In this document: one piece after another, positions 17,773 through 26,778 of the stretch
Layout: each line of letters starts with the position of its first letter
Numbering within the stretch: the first letter of the stretch is position 1
From: Edwardsiella anguillarum ET080813
GTDB taxonomy: Bacteria > Pseudomonadota > Gammaproteobacteria > Enterobacterales > Enterobacteriaceae
Direction: 5' to 3'
NCBI RefSeq assembly: GCF_000264765.2
Contig: NZ_CP006664.1
Coordinates: 1,550,001 to 1,614,000, forward strand
DNA length: 64,000 bases
The notes under the pieces: model-generated
What the model saw: the letters and a program-made list of their open reading frames with translations, nothing else
Told to the model about the DNA's origin: nothing
Database searches by the model: none
Translations under genes and position numbers: made by a program

Positions 17773-18246
17773 CTAGGGCGTCTCGGCGACCGCAACGCAC
17801 CGAATATGCCGCGCCAGCTCGGCCAGTCGAGCGTCATCGGCGCGCTGGGCATCGTGGGAGGAGAGGTATCCTTCATAGCGGGTAAAGAAGCGCTGGCTAC
17901 GCGCCTCTATCGGCCGCCATTCGTCCATATTGGCGGTGCCGTGCATCGGGAACAGCTTGCTGTGAACGTGATCCACGCCAAACCCCTCAAAGAACATGCC
18001 GCAGCGGCCCACGTCCTCAAAGGCGGCATCGAGCAGCCGCGCCACCCTCTTGGTCGCAAGCATCAGGCGGGTCAGCGCCTCATCAGGCATATCGAACGCA
18101 TAGCTGGGATAATGGCGCTTGGGGATCACCACGCTGAACCCGTCCGTATTAGGATAGATAGACAGGAAGGCCAGATGCCCGTCATCTTCCCAGATCTTAT
18201 GGCACGGCGCCTCGCCGCGCACGATTTGACAAAAAATACAGCTCAT
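17773..18246 (-). CDS. HIT-family (histidine triad) protein
   Basis: The 157-residue protein starts with a CIFCQIVRGEAPCHKIWEDD block typical of HIT nucleotide hydrolases and transferases. It carries DHVHSKLFPMH near residue 93. In the usual triad H-x-H-x-H, the third position here is lysine (HVHSK), followed by a histidine five residues later. HIT proteins hydrolyse dinucleoside polyphosphates or AMP-linked substrates. The two cysteines at residues 3 and 6 could be part of a metal site. It lies between prlC and rlmJ, on the prlC strand but separated by 142 bases. The specific substrate is unknown. Confidence 0.8.
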   Translation of the reverse strand: MSCIFCQIVRGEAPCHKIWEDDGHLAFLSIYPNTDGFSVVIPKRHYPSYAFDMPDEALTRLMLATKRVARLLDAAFEDVGRCGMFFEGFGVDHVHSKLFPMHGTANMDEWRPIEARSQRFFTRYEGYLSSHDAQRADDARLAELARHIRCVAVAETP

Positions 18247-18411
18247 CGTCTTCGCATCTCCTCAACGGCGGCGCGCGGGTTTATCACGCCTCGGCTCATG
18301 AAATGGGGTATACTTTATCCAATATCGCGCCACGCCGGTCTCTGCCTGCCACGGCCGCATCAGTCAGGCTTCATTTTTAACCCGAACGACTCACCAGAAG
18401 CAAATCACCCT

Positions 18412-19254
18412 ATGTTAAGTTACCGTCACAGTTTTCATGCCGGCAACCACGCCGACGTTCTTAAGCACACCGTCCAAAGCCTGATCATCGCGGCGCTGAA
18501 GGAGAAGGACAAACCGTTCCTGTACCTCGATACCCACGCCGGCGCCGGGCGCTATCTGCTCAGCGGCGAGCATGCCGAGAAGACCGGCGAGTACCTGGAG
18601 GGGATCGCCCGTCTATGGCAGCGCGACGATCTGCCGGAGGCGCTGACGCCGTATATGGACGCCGTGCGTCACTTCAACCGCTCCGGTCAACTGCGCTATT
18701 ACCCCGGTTCTCCGCTGATCGCCCGTCAGCTGCTGCGCGAGCAGGATCGCCTGCACCTGAGCGAGCTGCATCCCAGCGACTTTCCGCTGCTGCGCGCCGA
18801 ATTCCAGAAAGACGAGCGCGCCCGGGTCGTCCGTGAAAATGGCTATCAGCAGCTCAAGTCCCAGCTGCCGCCGGCGACACGGCGCGGCCTGATCCTGATC
18901 GACCCGCCCTATGAGCTGAAGAGCGACTATCAGGACGTGGTGAAAGGAATCCAGGAGGGGCACAAACGCTTTGCCACCGGCACCTATGCGCTGTGGTACC
19001 CGGTGGTGCTGCGTCAGAACATCAAGCGAATGATCCATGCCCTGGAGGAGACCGGCATCCGCCGTATCCTGCAGATTGAGCTGGCGGTACGCCCGGACAG
19101 CGATCAGCGCGGGATGACCGCCTCCGGGATGATCGTCATCAATCCACCGTGGAAACTGGAGGAGCAGATGCGTAGCCTGCTGCCCTGGCTGCACCAAGCG
19201 CTAGTTCCGCAGGGAACCGGCCACGCCAGCGTCAGCTGGATCGTCCCAGAGTAA
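18412..19254 (+). CDS. rlmJ: 23S rRNA (adenine-2030-N6)-methyltransferase
   Basis: At 280 residues this equals E. coli RlmJ (YhiR). It transfers a methyl group from SAM to N6 of A2030 of 23S rRNA. The SAM-binding region is YLDTHAGAGRYLL near residue 40, and the catalytic motif IV of N6-adenine methyltransferases is DPPYELK around residue 164. The N-terminal MLSYRHSFHAGNHADVLKH block is nearly invariant in the family. Start 18412 is set by this homology although the frame is open long before. It is divergent from the HIT gene. Confidence 0.96.
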   Translation: MLSYRHSFHAGNHADVLKHTVQSLIIAALKEKDKPFLYLDTHAGAGRYLLSGEHAEKTGEYLEGIARLWQRDDLPEALTPYMDAVRHFNRSGQLRYYPGSPLIARQLLREQDRLHLSELHPSDFPLLRAEFQKDERARVVRENGYQQLKSQLPPATRRGLILIDPPYELKSDYQDVVKGIQEGHKRFATGTYALWYPVVLRQNIKRMIHALEETGIRRILQIELAVRPDSDQRGMTASGMIVINPPWKLEEQMRSLLPWLHQALVPQGTGHASVSWIVPE

Positions 19255-19285
19255 TTCCACGCGCTTCATACGGAATTTGTGCCCT

Positions 19286-19311
19286 GCCGACGGCAAGATT
19301 TTGCCGTCGGC
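19286..19311. other. Perfect 11-bp stem-loop after rlmJ
   Basis: GCCGACGGCAA pairs with TTGCCGTCGGC around GATT, 32 bases after the rlmJ stop. There is no T-run, so it may be a transcript 3'-end stabiliser or a weak terminator. Confidence 0.5.
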
Positions 19312-19431
19312 CCACCGCAGCGTTACACTCCAGGGCAATCCTGCAAATAGCGGCGGTATCTCGCCATTCTGTCTCCGGCAGAGGGACATTGCGGGGCAAA
19401 TCCGACTTGTTGATAACGCTGAGACATCCCT

Positions 19432-20784
19432 ATGACTAAACATTATGACTATCTCGCCATCGGCGGCGGCAGCGGCGGTATCGCCTCCATCAACCGCGCG
19501 GCGACGTACGGCCGCAGGTGCGCGCTGATCGAAGCCAAAGCGCTGGGCGGCACCTGTGTCAACGTGGGCTGCGTACCGAAAAAAGTGATGTGGCACGCCG
19601 CGCAGATCGCCGAGGCCATCAAGCTGTATGGCCCGGACTACGGCTTTGATACCACGCTCAACCGCTTCGACTGGCAGCGCCTGATCGACAGCCGCAGCGC
19701 CTATATCGAGCGGATTCATCAGTCCTATCAGCGCGGTCTGGGAAATAATAACGTCGACGTTATCCAAGGATTTGCCACCTTTATTGACGCCCACACGGTC
19801 GAGGTCAACGGCGAGCGCATCAGCGCCGACCATATCCTCATCGCCACCGGAGGACGGCCGGCGCGCCCGGATATCCCAGGCGCAGAATATGGCATCGACT
19901 CCGACGGCTTCTTTGCCCTTGACGCGCTGCCGCAGCGCGTCGCCATCGTCGGCGCGGGCTACATCGCGGTCGAGATCGCCGGGGTGCTCAACGCGCTGGG
20001 CGCCGAAACTCACCTGTTTGTCCGCAGGCATGCGCCGCTGCGCAGCTTCGACAGCCTGATCGTCGATACTCTGCTGGAGGTGATGCACAGCGAAGGGCCT
20101 CAGCTGCACACCCACAGCGTGCCGCAGTCGGTGGTTAAGCACGCGGACGGCAGCCTGACGCTAACGCTGGAAAATGGCCATAGCCAGACCGTCGATTGCC
20201 TGATCTGGGCCATTGGCCGCGATCCGAATACCGACCGCCTCAACCTGGAGGCCGCCGGGGTCGCCACCGACGCCAACGGCTATATTCCGGTGGATGCGTT
20301 CCAGAATACCAACGTTCCCGGCATCTACGCCGTCGGGGACAATACCGGCGCCGTCGAGCTGACGCCGGTCGCCGTCGCCGCCGGGCGCCGCCTCTCTGAG
20401 CGTCTGTTCAACAACAAGCCGCAGGAGCACCTGGACTACAGCAATATTCCCACCGTGGTCTTCAGCCACCCGCCGATCGGCACCGTGGGACTGACCGAAG
20501 CGCAGGCGCGCGCGCAGTACGGCGATGAGCAGATTAAGGCCTACACCTCCTCATTTACCGCCATGTATACCGCCGTCACCCAGCATCGCCAGCCGTGCCG
20601 GATGAAACTGGTCTGCCAGGGTGCGGAAGAGAAGATCGTCGGCATCCACGGCATCGGCTTCGGCATGGATGAGATGTTGCAGGGCTTCGCCGTCGCGCTG
20701 AAGATGGGTGCCACCAAGCGGGACTTCGACAACACCGTGGCCATCCATCCGACGGCCTCGGAAGAGTTTGTTACCATGCGTTAA
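19432..20784 (+). CDS. gor: Glutathione reductase (NADPH)
   Basis: The 450-residue cytoplasmic flavoenzyme matches E. coli Gor exactly in length. It keeps glutathione reduced using NADPH. The FAD-binding [14 protein letters not shown] is at the N-terminus, and the redox-active disulfide is C42/C47 in [13 protein letters not shown]. The NADPH-binding [13 protein letters not shown] block follows near residue 175, with the downstream FVRRHAPLR arginines that select NADPH. The C-terminal catalytic [12 protein letters not shown] is present. It is monocistronic, follows rlmJ as in E. coli, and is closed by a strong terminator. Confidence 0.97.
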   Translation: MTKHYDYLAIGGGSGGIASINRAATYGRRCALIEAKALGGTCVNVGCVPKKVMWHAAQIAEAIKLYGPDYGFDTTLNRFDWQRLIDSRSAYIERIHQSYQRGLGNNNVDVIQGFATFIDAHTVEVNGERISADHILIATGGRPARPDIPGAEYGIDSDGFFALDALPQRVAIVGAGYIAVEIAGVLNALGAETHLFVRRHAPLRSFDSLIVDTLLEVMHSEGPQLHTHSVPQSVVKHADGSLTLTLENGHSQTVDCLIWAIGRDPNTDRLNLEAAGVATDANGYIPVDAFQNTNVPGIYAVGDNTGAVELTPVAVAAGRRLSERLFNNKPQEHLDYSNIPTVVFSHPPIGTVGLTEAQARAQYGDEQIKAYTSSFTAMYTAVTQHRQPCRMKLVCQGAEEKIVGIHGIGFGMDEMLQGFAVALKMGATKRDFDNTVAIHPTASEEFVTMR

Positions 20785-20801
20785 GCTCGGGGAACGTCAT
20801 C

Positions 20802-20834
20802 AACGGGCCGGCCTATGCCGGCCCGTTTTATTTC
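20802..20834 (+). terminator. Rho-independent terminator of gor (probably bidirectional)
   Basis: AACGGGCCGGC pairs with GCCGGCCCGTT around CTAT, followed by TTATTT. It also lies just beyond the 3' end of the convergent chemoreceptor gene. Confidence 0.85.
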
Positions 20835-20850
20835 ATGTGAAGAGCAGCCA

Positions 20851-22434
20851 TCAGGCCCTGGCTCCGCGGCCGGTGTTGTCCCCCGGCAGGGTAAAGAGAG
20901 CCACCGCCTGGGACAGGCCGCAGGCCCGCTCCTCCAGCGATGTGGCGGACGCGGCGGACTGCTGTACCAGCGCGGCGTTCTGCTGGGTGACCTGCTCCAT
21001 CTCGCTCACCGCCTGACTCACCTGCGCGATCCCCAGGCTCTGTTCGTCAGAAGCCGCCGCGATCTCGGCAATAATCCCGGTGACCCGCTGAGCGGCCCCG
21101 ACCACCGACTGCATCGTCTCTCCCGCCTGCGTCGCCTGCTGGGAGCCGGTATCGATGCGCCGAACCGAATCCTCGATCAGCGTGCGGATCTCACGCGCCG
21201 CCTGGGCGCTACGCTGAGCCAGGCTGCGCACCTCGCCGGCCACCACGGCAAAGCCACGCCCCTGCTCTCCGGCGCGCGCCGCCTCTACCGCCGCATTGAG
21301 CGCCAGAATATTGGTCTGGAAGGCAATGGAGTCAATCACCCCGGTAATGCTGGCGATTTTACGTGAGCTGTCGGCGATCTCGCCCATCGTCGTAACGACC
21401 TGGCCGACCTCTGTCCCGCCCTGATCCGCCGTAGCGGAGGCGCTGCTGGCCAGCTGGCTAGCCTGGCGAGCGTTATCGGCATTCTGACGCACCGTGGCCG
21501 TTAACTGCTCCATGCTGGCGGCCGTCTCCTCTAAAGCCGCCGCCTGCTGCTCGGTGCGCGACGACAGATCCGCATTGCCGACGGTAATGTCACCGCTGCC
21601 GTGCAGCAGGGCATCGGCGCCGCCGCGCACCTGGCCGACGATCGAAATCAATGCCTGCTGCATTTCGCTGATGCTGCGCGCCAGGCTCCCCAGCTCGTTG
21701 CGCCCACCCGCCAGCGTCGCCGACAGATCGCCGGCGGTCAGGCGGCGCAAATGCGCGTGCAGCTCGGCCAGCGGCCGCAGCAGGATCTCGCGCGCCGCCG
21801 CCCCGGCCAGGATGATTAACAGCACAACCGCCAGCGCGATCCCGGCCAATGTCCACACCATGCGCTCAAAGCTGCGCTGGTTGGCGTCGATCCCCTGCTG
21901 CAGCAGGCCGTGATTCTGGGCGCGCCACTGCGCATAAATCTCCGCCATGGCATCCTGCGCCGCCTGGGTTTCCAGGTTGCCGTAGGCCGGATAGTCGCCG
22001 GCGCGCAGATAGCGCGAGGAATCGCGCAGCAGGCTATACAGCGCCGTGAAACGACGCTCAACCTCCGCCGCGAGGGCGGCGTCCTGCCCGGGCAGCCGCG
22101 GCGCGGCGCGGTAGTTTTTGAAGTAGCCTTCGGCGCTGTCCAGCGACGCGTTCGCCGCATCCAGCAACGGGCCGATTTCAGCCTGCGCCACCCCGGCATT
22201 TTGCTGCTTCAGGTAGCGGATCGCGACCCGGTTAATGGTCACTCGCGTCATCACCAGCGTCTGCCAGCCATCGGCCAGCTGCTCCTGCTGATAGCTCAGC
22301 GCCCGCGACTGCGAGAAGTTGTCCCGATCCTGCGCAATCGCCGTATAGAACAGACGCCCGGAAAGTCCCTGTAGCAGGGTAAATATAGCCAATAAGACGA
22401 TAATCCCCGTAATAACCCTGACGTTTTTAAACAT
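20851..22434 (-). CDS. Methyl-accepting chemotaxis protein (first of two)
   Basis: This 527-residue inner-membrane chemoreceptor has a first membrane helix at about residues 8-27, a periplasmic four-helix-bundle-type ligand domain to about residue 190, and a second helix ([21 protein letters not shown]). A HAMP domain and the signalling hairpin follow. The tip contains [24 protein letters not shown] and the conserved [19 protein letters not shown]. It lacks the C-terminal NWETF pentapeptide that binds CheR in Tar and Tsr. The ligand is unknown. A sigma-28-like promoter lies 43-69 bases upstream. The signalling half is nearly identical to that of the receptor at 60398-61954. Confidence 0.93.
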   Translation of the reverse strand: MFKNVRVITGIIVLLAIFTLLQGLSGRLFYTAIAQDRDNFSQSRALSYQQEQLADGWQTLVMTRVTINRVAIRYLKQQNAGVAQAEIGPLLDAANASLDSAEGYFKNYRAAPRLPGQDAALAAEVERRFTALYSLLRDSSRYLRAGDYPAYGNLETQAAQDAMAEIYAQWRAQNHGLLQQGIDANQRSFERMVWTLAGIALAVVLLIILAGAAAREILLRPLAELHAHLRRLTAGDLSATLAGGRNELGSLARSISEMQQALISIVGQVRGGADALLHGSGDITVGNADLSSRTEQQAAALEETAASMEQLTATVRQNADNARQASQLASSASATADQGGTEVGQVVTTMGEIADSSRKIASITGVIDSIAFQTNILALNAAVEAARAGEQGRGFAVVAGEVRSLAQRSAQAAREIRTLIEDSVRRIDTGSQQATQAGETMQSVVGAAQRVTGIIAEIAAASDEQSLGIAQVSQAVSEMEQVTQQNAALVQQSAASATSLEERACGLSQAVALFTLPGDNTGRGARA

Positions 22435-22745
22435 GCCGTTTCCTAAGTCCTTTAATGGTATGTATCTGACAAGGATATATCGGCAGGAGCGGGAGAAAAT
22501 TCGCGATATTAATCACATAAACACATGTTCGGTGTTTTTTTTTAGTTTTAAAAACAGGGTAATATATTGTTTTTACCGAAAAATCATTCGGTTGCATAAC
22601 GCCCTTGGCATAATCTCACCGCAGGCGGATAAGTCATTAAAATTATCAATTTAAATACAATAAGTTATGCTAAAACATATGGTTTTAATCCGGTTAATCA
22701 ATTAAGTATAATTAAATTTATTAAAACCATCACTCATCGTTCAGT
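22435..22745. other. AT-rich intergenic region upstream of the first chemoreceptor
   Basis: This 311-base stretch separates the chemoreceptor from the small lipoprotein gene, both on the minus strand. Apart from the sigma-28-like promoter at 22477-22503, I see no gene or strong terminator in it. Confidence 0.5.
22477..22503 (-). promoter_or_regulatory. Candidate flagellar sigma-28 promoter of the first chemoreceptor
   Basis: The minus strand reads CGAATTTT, 11 bases, then GCCGATAT. The -10 matches consensus GCCGATAA at 7 of 8 positions and the spacing is exact, but the -35 matches TAAAGTTT at only 5 of 8. Confidence 0.45.
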
Positions 22746-23117
22746 TTACTCGAGGGAATAGACGCACCCCGCCGGTGCATCGGGAGAGACGGTGCGCAGA
22801 CGCGTCACCCGGATCACCCGATCGTAGTCAGCCGGAAAGCCTTCGCTGCCTTTCCCCTCATCCACCCCGTCGAACTCAACATACACGTGGGGATAGGGCT
22901 GGTTGAACCGGTTTCGCTGACCTGCTATTAGACTCTTCGCCGCGTGCAGCTGGTCATCGTTGTCATACAGCCAGGCATCGCGCCCGCCGCCGCAGGGCGT
23001 GAATCCACTCACCTCGAAGCCCTCGCTGTACATCCCGCGAAAAGCGGGCTCCGGCGTCGTATCGCTGCACCCCGCCAACAGCATCGCCAATCCCAGCATA
23101 CATCCCGATCGTCTCAT
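22746..23117 (-). CDS. Small putative lipoprotein, unknown function
   Basis: The 123-residue product begins MRRSGCMLGLAMLLAGC, a type II signal peptide with lipobox LLAGC and the lipidated cysteine at residue 17. Aspartate is not at the +2 position (S follows), so outer-membrane sorting is expected. The rest is a small soluble domain rich in aromatic and acidic residues, with cysteines near CGGGRDAW and GCVYSLE. I do not recognise a family. The start at 23117 is preferred because AGGAG lies just upstream and the lipobox then sits correctly; the frame is open to 23237. It is divergent from ddlA. Confidence 0.7.
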   Translation of the reverse strand: MRRSGCMLGLAMLLAGCSDTTPEPAFRGMYSEGFEVSGFTPCGGGRDAWLYDNDDQLHAAKSLIAGQRNRFNQPYPHVYVEFDGVDEGKGSEGFPADYDRVIRVTRLRTVSPDAPAGCVYSLE

Positions 23118-23332
23118 ATCTCGCTCCTGCTCCGCACCATTTCGACAGCACCAGCATATGCCACTGCAGATTAACCGCGTATCAATCTCAGCGCACTCCG
23201 TACCGTTTCCGGCGCGCCCGCCCATAAAATGCGTCAATTTACGCGGGGAGCGGCGACAAAGGGTTGGCGTTTACCCGGTTCAGCGATATGGTGAAACCTA
23301 TTTTATTTTTGGTGAGTTATACGGGTTGGGTA

Positions 23333-24436
23333 ATGGCAAAAATTCACGTTGGCATCGTGTTCGGCGGGCAATCCTGCGAGCACGAGGTTTCTCTTCAATC
23401 AGCAAAAAATATTGTTGAAGCGATCGATAAATCACGTTTTGACGTGACGCTTATCGGCATTGACAAGCAGGGATACTGGCATCTGTGCGGCGGGCAGGAC
23501 TACCTGAACCATGCCCAGGATCCACAGCACATCGCCCTGAATCATTCAGAACGCCGTCTGGCGGTAATCCCCGGCGCGATCCAGGGACAGCTGATCGATA
23601 GCATCAGCGGTGAACAGCTGCCCTCGCTGGACGTTATTTTTCCCATCGTACACGGTACCCAGGGCGAGGACGGCTGCCTGCAGGGCATGCTGAAAATGCT
23701 GAACCTGCCCTTCGTCGGCTCCGATGTCATCGGCTCCGCCGCCTGCATGGATAAAGAAGTGTGCAAACGCCTGCTGCGCGACGCGGGCCTGCCGATCACC
23801 CCCTTCGTCACGCTGACCCGTACCACGCAGGCCAACTACGACTATGAAACGCTGCGCAGCCAGCTGGGCGAGACGCTGTTTGTCAAGCCGGCCAACCAGG
23901 GCTCCTCCGTCGGTGTCAGCAAGGTTCGTAACGCAGATGAGTATCAGCGCGCGATTGCCGACGCGCTGCGCTTCGATCATAAGGTGATCGTCGAACGCGG
24001 CGTGGTTGGGCGTGAGATTGAATGCGCCATCCTCGGTAACCAGGCGGCACAGGCCAGCGTCTGTGGCGAGATCATCCTGCACAGCGACTTTTACTCCTAT
24101 GACAGCAAGTACATCAGCGCGCAGGGCGCTCAGGTCGTTGTGCCGGCGGCGATGACGCCCGAGGCCAGCGAGCGTGTCCGCCATACTGCCCTACGCGCGT
24201 TTCAGGCGCTGGAGTGCCGCGGTCTGGCGCGCGTCGATGTCTTCCTGACCGCAGAGAATGAAGTCATTATCAATGAGATCAACACGCTGCCTGGGTTTAC
24301 CAATATCAGCATGTATCCCAAGCTGTGGCAGGCCAGCGGTATCGGCTACCAGGCGCTGATCACCCGGCTGATCGAGCTGGCGCTAGAGCGCCACCGCGCG
24401 GACAGCCAGCTGTGCCGGGCGACGGGCAGCCTCTAA
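23333..24436 (+). CDS. ddlA: D-alanine--D-alanine ligase A
   Basis: This 367-residue ATP-grasp ligase joins two D-alanines for peptidoglycan precursor synthesis in the cytoplasm. It matches DdlA (364 aa in E. coli) with GIVFGGQSCEHEVSLQSAKNI at the start, the ATP-grasp loop LFVKPANQGSSVGVSK, and the metal-binding EINTLPGFTNISMYP near the end. The start MAKIHVGIV at 23333 follows homology; the Shine-Dalgarno there is weak and an in-frame ATG at 23288 cannot be excluded. It is a stand-alone gene with a terminator at 24448-24475, shared with the convergent LuxR-type gene. Confidence 0.95.
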   Translation: MAKIHVGIVFGGQSCEHEVSLQSAKNIVEAIDKSRFDVTLIGIDKQGYWHLCGGQDYLNHAQDPQHIALNHSERRLAVIPGAIQGQLIDSISGEQLPSLDVIFPIVHGTQGEDGCLQGMLKMLNLPFVGSDVIGSAACMDKEVCKRLLRDAGLPITPFVTLTRTTQANYDYETLRSQLGETLFVKPANQGSSVGVSKVRNADEYQRAIADALRFDHKVIVERGVVGREIECAILGNQAAQASVCGEIILHSDFYSYDSKYISAQGAQVVVPAAMTPEASERVRHTALRAFQALECRGLARVDVFLTAENEVIINEINTLPGFTNISMYPKLWQASGIGYQALITRLIELALERHRADSQLCRATGSL

Positions 24437-24447
24437 TCCTGCGCTTC

Positions 24448-24475
24448 AGGGCCTGCGTTGCAGGCTCTTTTTTTA
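24448..24475 (+). terminator. Rho-independent terminator of ddlA
   Basis: GCCTGC-GTT-GCAGGC is followed by TCTTTTTTT. The T-run overlaps the end of the convergent regulator gene. Confidence 0.8.
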
Positions 24476-25102
24476 CGAGATATCGTGAATAAAGCTTAAG
24501 AAATCGCTCTTACGCAGCAGCGACAGCTTCTCCCGGAACTGACGAAGCTTGCTGTAGACTGATTTATCGGCCGTATGCATCTTGGCCGCGATGCACTTCA
24601 CTCGGACTCCACTCATCATATTATCCAGAATGGTGAATGTCTCCTCCGTCACCCGTCCCGGTCCATTAGACGACATAAACGTCTGTCTCACCTGCGGGGT
24701 GATGAACCGCTGTCCGCTCAGGATCTGGCGCAGGGCCCCTTCGATGGCGCTCATGGGCGCCTTTTTATGGATAAAGCTGGCGTTATCGATCAGCCGCAGA
24801 AAATTAAGGATATGCGCGGGCTGCCGCGCGGTCCAAAACACCACCCGATAGGCCTGATAGCCGGACTGCGCCGCCAAATTGCGCACCAGCTGAAACAGTG
24901 AGTGGCTCTGGCTGTTCAGATCGATAAACAGCATTCTTTCACGTCGATCGTCCAGTACGGCGCCCTGTCCTCTCGGCGCAATGTGCGACAGCAGCGCGCG
25001 AACGCCGGAAATAAACATCTCATCGCCGGAGAGGATGTGAATCGCTGCGCGATCGGTGTTAATCATTGCCGCTTCAGATAAACACGTTGATAATGAATGC
25101 AT
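24473..25102 (-). CDS. LuxR-type transcriptional regulator with a degenerate receiver-like N-terminus
   Basis: The 209-residue protein has a receiver-like N-terminal half (IHILSGDEMFISGVRALLSH) and a C-terminal helix-turn-helix of the LuxR/FixJ type (VTEETFTILDNMMSGVRVKCIAAKM, then SVYSKLRQFREKL). The usual phosphorylation pocket is not clearly conserved, which recalls RcsB-associated factors such as BglJ and YjjQ, whose activity does not need phosphorylation. The recognition helix is also atypical. The start may be at 25102 or at an internal methionine 12 codons later. It sits in an AT-richer islet with a LysR-type gene. Target unknown. Confidence 0.75.
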   Translation of the reverse strand: MHSLSTCLSEAAMINTDRAAIHILSGDEMFISGVRALLSHIAPRGQGAVLDDRRERMLFIDLNSQSHSLFQLVRNLAAQSGYQAYRVVFWTARQPAHILNFLRLIDNASFIHKKAPMSAIEGALRQILSGQRFITPQVRQTFMSSNGPGRVTEETFTILDNMMSGVRVKCIAAKMHTADKSVYSKLRQFREKLSLLRKSDFLSFIHDIS

Positions 25103-25388
25103 AATCTTATCCCTGTCGATACCAGAATGGTGAGTTACCCTTATCGGACGCTGAGAGAACCGCCAAAGCGCGTCAGCGGCATAAACTGACCAAAATGGTG
25201 AAGCTTGACTAACGGGTATATAGGGATCGCACCAATTGTTATCCTCTATCGATGCATCTCTATTACTTTACCCGCGATATCAAATACCGTTTAACTGCAT
25301 ATTATTATGCTATTTAAAATCAGCCGTACGTGATACAACAACACTCCCTTTCGAAAATACACTTTGCACAAATCGAAAAGTGATTGAG

Positions 25389-25583
25389 TTAATCGGATAA
25401 AACCCTACACAGAACAGTCAACCATGAGCCGCACGGGGCTTCATATTGACAGCGATGATTAACATTAAGTGTATAATAATGTTTCCCATTTCTATGGCGC
25501 CGATAATAAATTAGACAAACCAGAACCACCATCGTAATGACGGTGCACGCCAGGAGGTGGATAAATAAAAGGATGGGGGTCAT
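25389..25583 (-). CDS. Small hypothetical membrane protein
   Basis: A 64-codon frame encodes one strong hydrophobic helix at about residues 3-27, then a basic patch (YYRRHRNGKHYY) and three cysteines. No clear ribosome-binding site precedes the ATG and I do not recognise a homologue. It lies in AT-rich DNA between two regulator genes. It may be a real small protein or a chance frame. Confidence 0.3.
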   Translation of the reverse strand: MTPILLFIHLLACTVITMVVLVCLIYYRRHRNGKHYYTLNVNHRCQYEAPCGSWLTVLCRVLSD

Positions 25584-25591
25584 TAAGAAAT

Positions 25592-25619
25592 GAAAAAACA
25601 GGCGGTAGCCTATTTTTTC
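25592..25619. terminator. Bidirectional terminator next to the LysR-type gene
   Basis: GAAAAAACAGGC pairs with GCCTATTTTTTC around GGTA, with one mismatch. A- and T-runs flank the GC core on both sides, so it can terminate transcripts from either strand. It lies just past the 3' end of the regulator at 25634. Confidence 0.75.
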
Positions 25620-25633
25620 ATTGCGTAGGGGAA

Positions 25634-26527
25634 CTACTCTCCGCCGCGGGTATGTAGAATATCTATCAATTCGATAATGCAGGGATCGGTCGTCCGACTT
25701 TTATGATAGTGCGCATATAGGGTTCCCGTGGAGCGTCCCAGGGGGTGATCCAATACCTGAATCTCAACCAGACGCGCAAACTCCTGGGCAAACCCCTTGC
25801 CACACAGCAGGACATAATCGCTGGAGGCCACCATCATCATCAGATTCAGCAGCGATGAGCTGGAGTAGATCGGCGCCTTGCGATGGGGATTAAGCACCTC
25901 ATCATCCTCAAACAGCGATGGCCACATCGTCAAGCTCAGATAGTCCTCCTGCGCCAGCTGCTCCAGCGTAAACCCCGGGCCGATGCGGGGATGCCCCACC
26001 CGACACAGCACCGCGGGCTGTACATCGAATACGGGCACATTGGTAATCATCCAGTCTGCGTATTTCTGCGGCGTAAAGCTGATATCGATTTTCCGCGAGC
26101 GCAGCCGACTGATATCCCGGGTTAAATCACCATCATGGGCTTCCGTCATCAGCGCCACACTGTCAAATGGATAATGGTAACGCTGCAGCAAACGGGTCAG
26201 ATAAAACTCCAGCAGCGGGGACATACTGAGCTTTAATCGGGTCTGACGACGATCGCCCTGATGAATACCATTGGTTAGATTCGCGGCGTTCTGAATATTA
26301 TTTAATGCCTGCGCCAGATTAGGCGTAATATTGTACGCCAACGCCGTCGGCTCTAACCCTTGCTTGGTCCGGATAAACAGCGGATCGTTAAATGCGTCAC
26401 GCATTTTTTTCAGAGCGCGGCTAATCGAAGCCGTAGAGCTGTCCAACAACTCTGCAGCCAATGTCACACTACGCGTATCCATCACGGTCAGAAAAGTCCG
26501 GATAACACTCACATCAACATCGAGCAT
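25634..26527 (-). CDS. LysR-type transcriptional regulator
   Basis: The 297-residue protein has an N-terminal winged helix (IRTFLTVMDTRSVTLAAELLDSS, then ASISRALKKMRDAFNDPLFIR) and a LysR substrate-binding domain from about residue 90. The FNDPLFIRTKQGLEPTA segment places it near the LeuO/YidZ branch rather than metabolic activators such as CysB. Its DNA target and effector are unknown. The gene is more AT-rich than the surroundings and lies near the LuxR-type gene on the same strand. The corresponding E. coli interval also carries LuxR and LysR regulators (yhjB, yhjC), but these do not look orthologous. Confidence 0.85.
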   Translation of the reverse strand: MLDVDVSVIRTFLTVMDTRSVTLAAELLDSSTASISRALKKMRDAFNDPLFIRTKQGLEPTALAYNITPNLAQALNNIQNAANLTNGIHQGDRRQTRLKLSMSPLLEFYLTRLLQRYHYPFDSVALMTEAHDGDLTRDISRLRSRKIDISFTPQKYADWMITNVPVFDVQPAVLCRVGHPRIGPGFTLEQLAQEDYLSLTMWPSLFEDDEVLNPHRKAPIYSSSSLLNLMMMVASSDYVLLCGKGFAQEFARLVEIQVLDHPLGRSTGTLYAHYHKSRTTDPCIIELIDILHTRGGE

Positions 26528-26778
26528 ATTTTTACCTTTGGTCGGCTACCGAGCAGGATCCGCATATTGAAACGGCCATTGTAAATTCATGCTATTTTTT
26601 ATGCAATTACCCTATGCGGGCGACAGAGTTCATCGTTAAAATGCGCCGTCATCAATCTGATACAGCGGATAAATAGAATATTTATCCGTATCATAAATTA
26701 AGACGCCGACGTCCGGCGCCAAGCGGCCCTCGTAGGACGAGCGTCCATAATTTTACACCGCTGTAAACAGGTAACATC

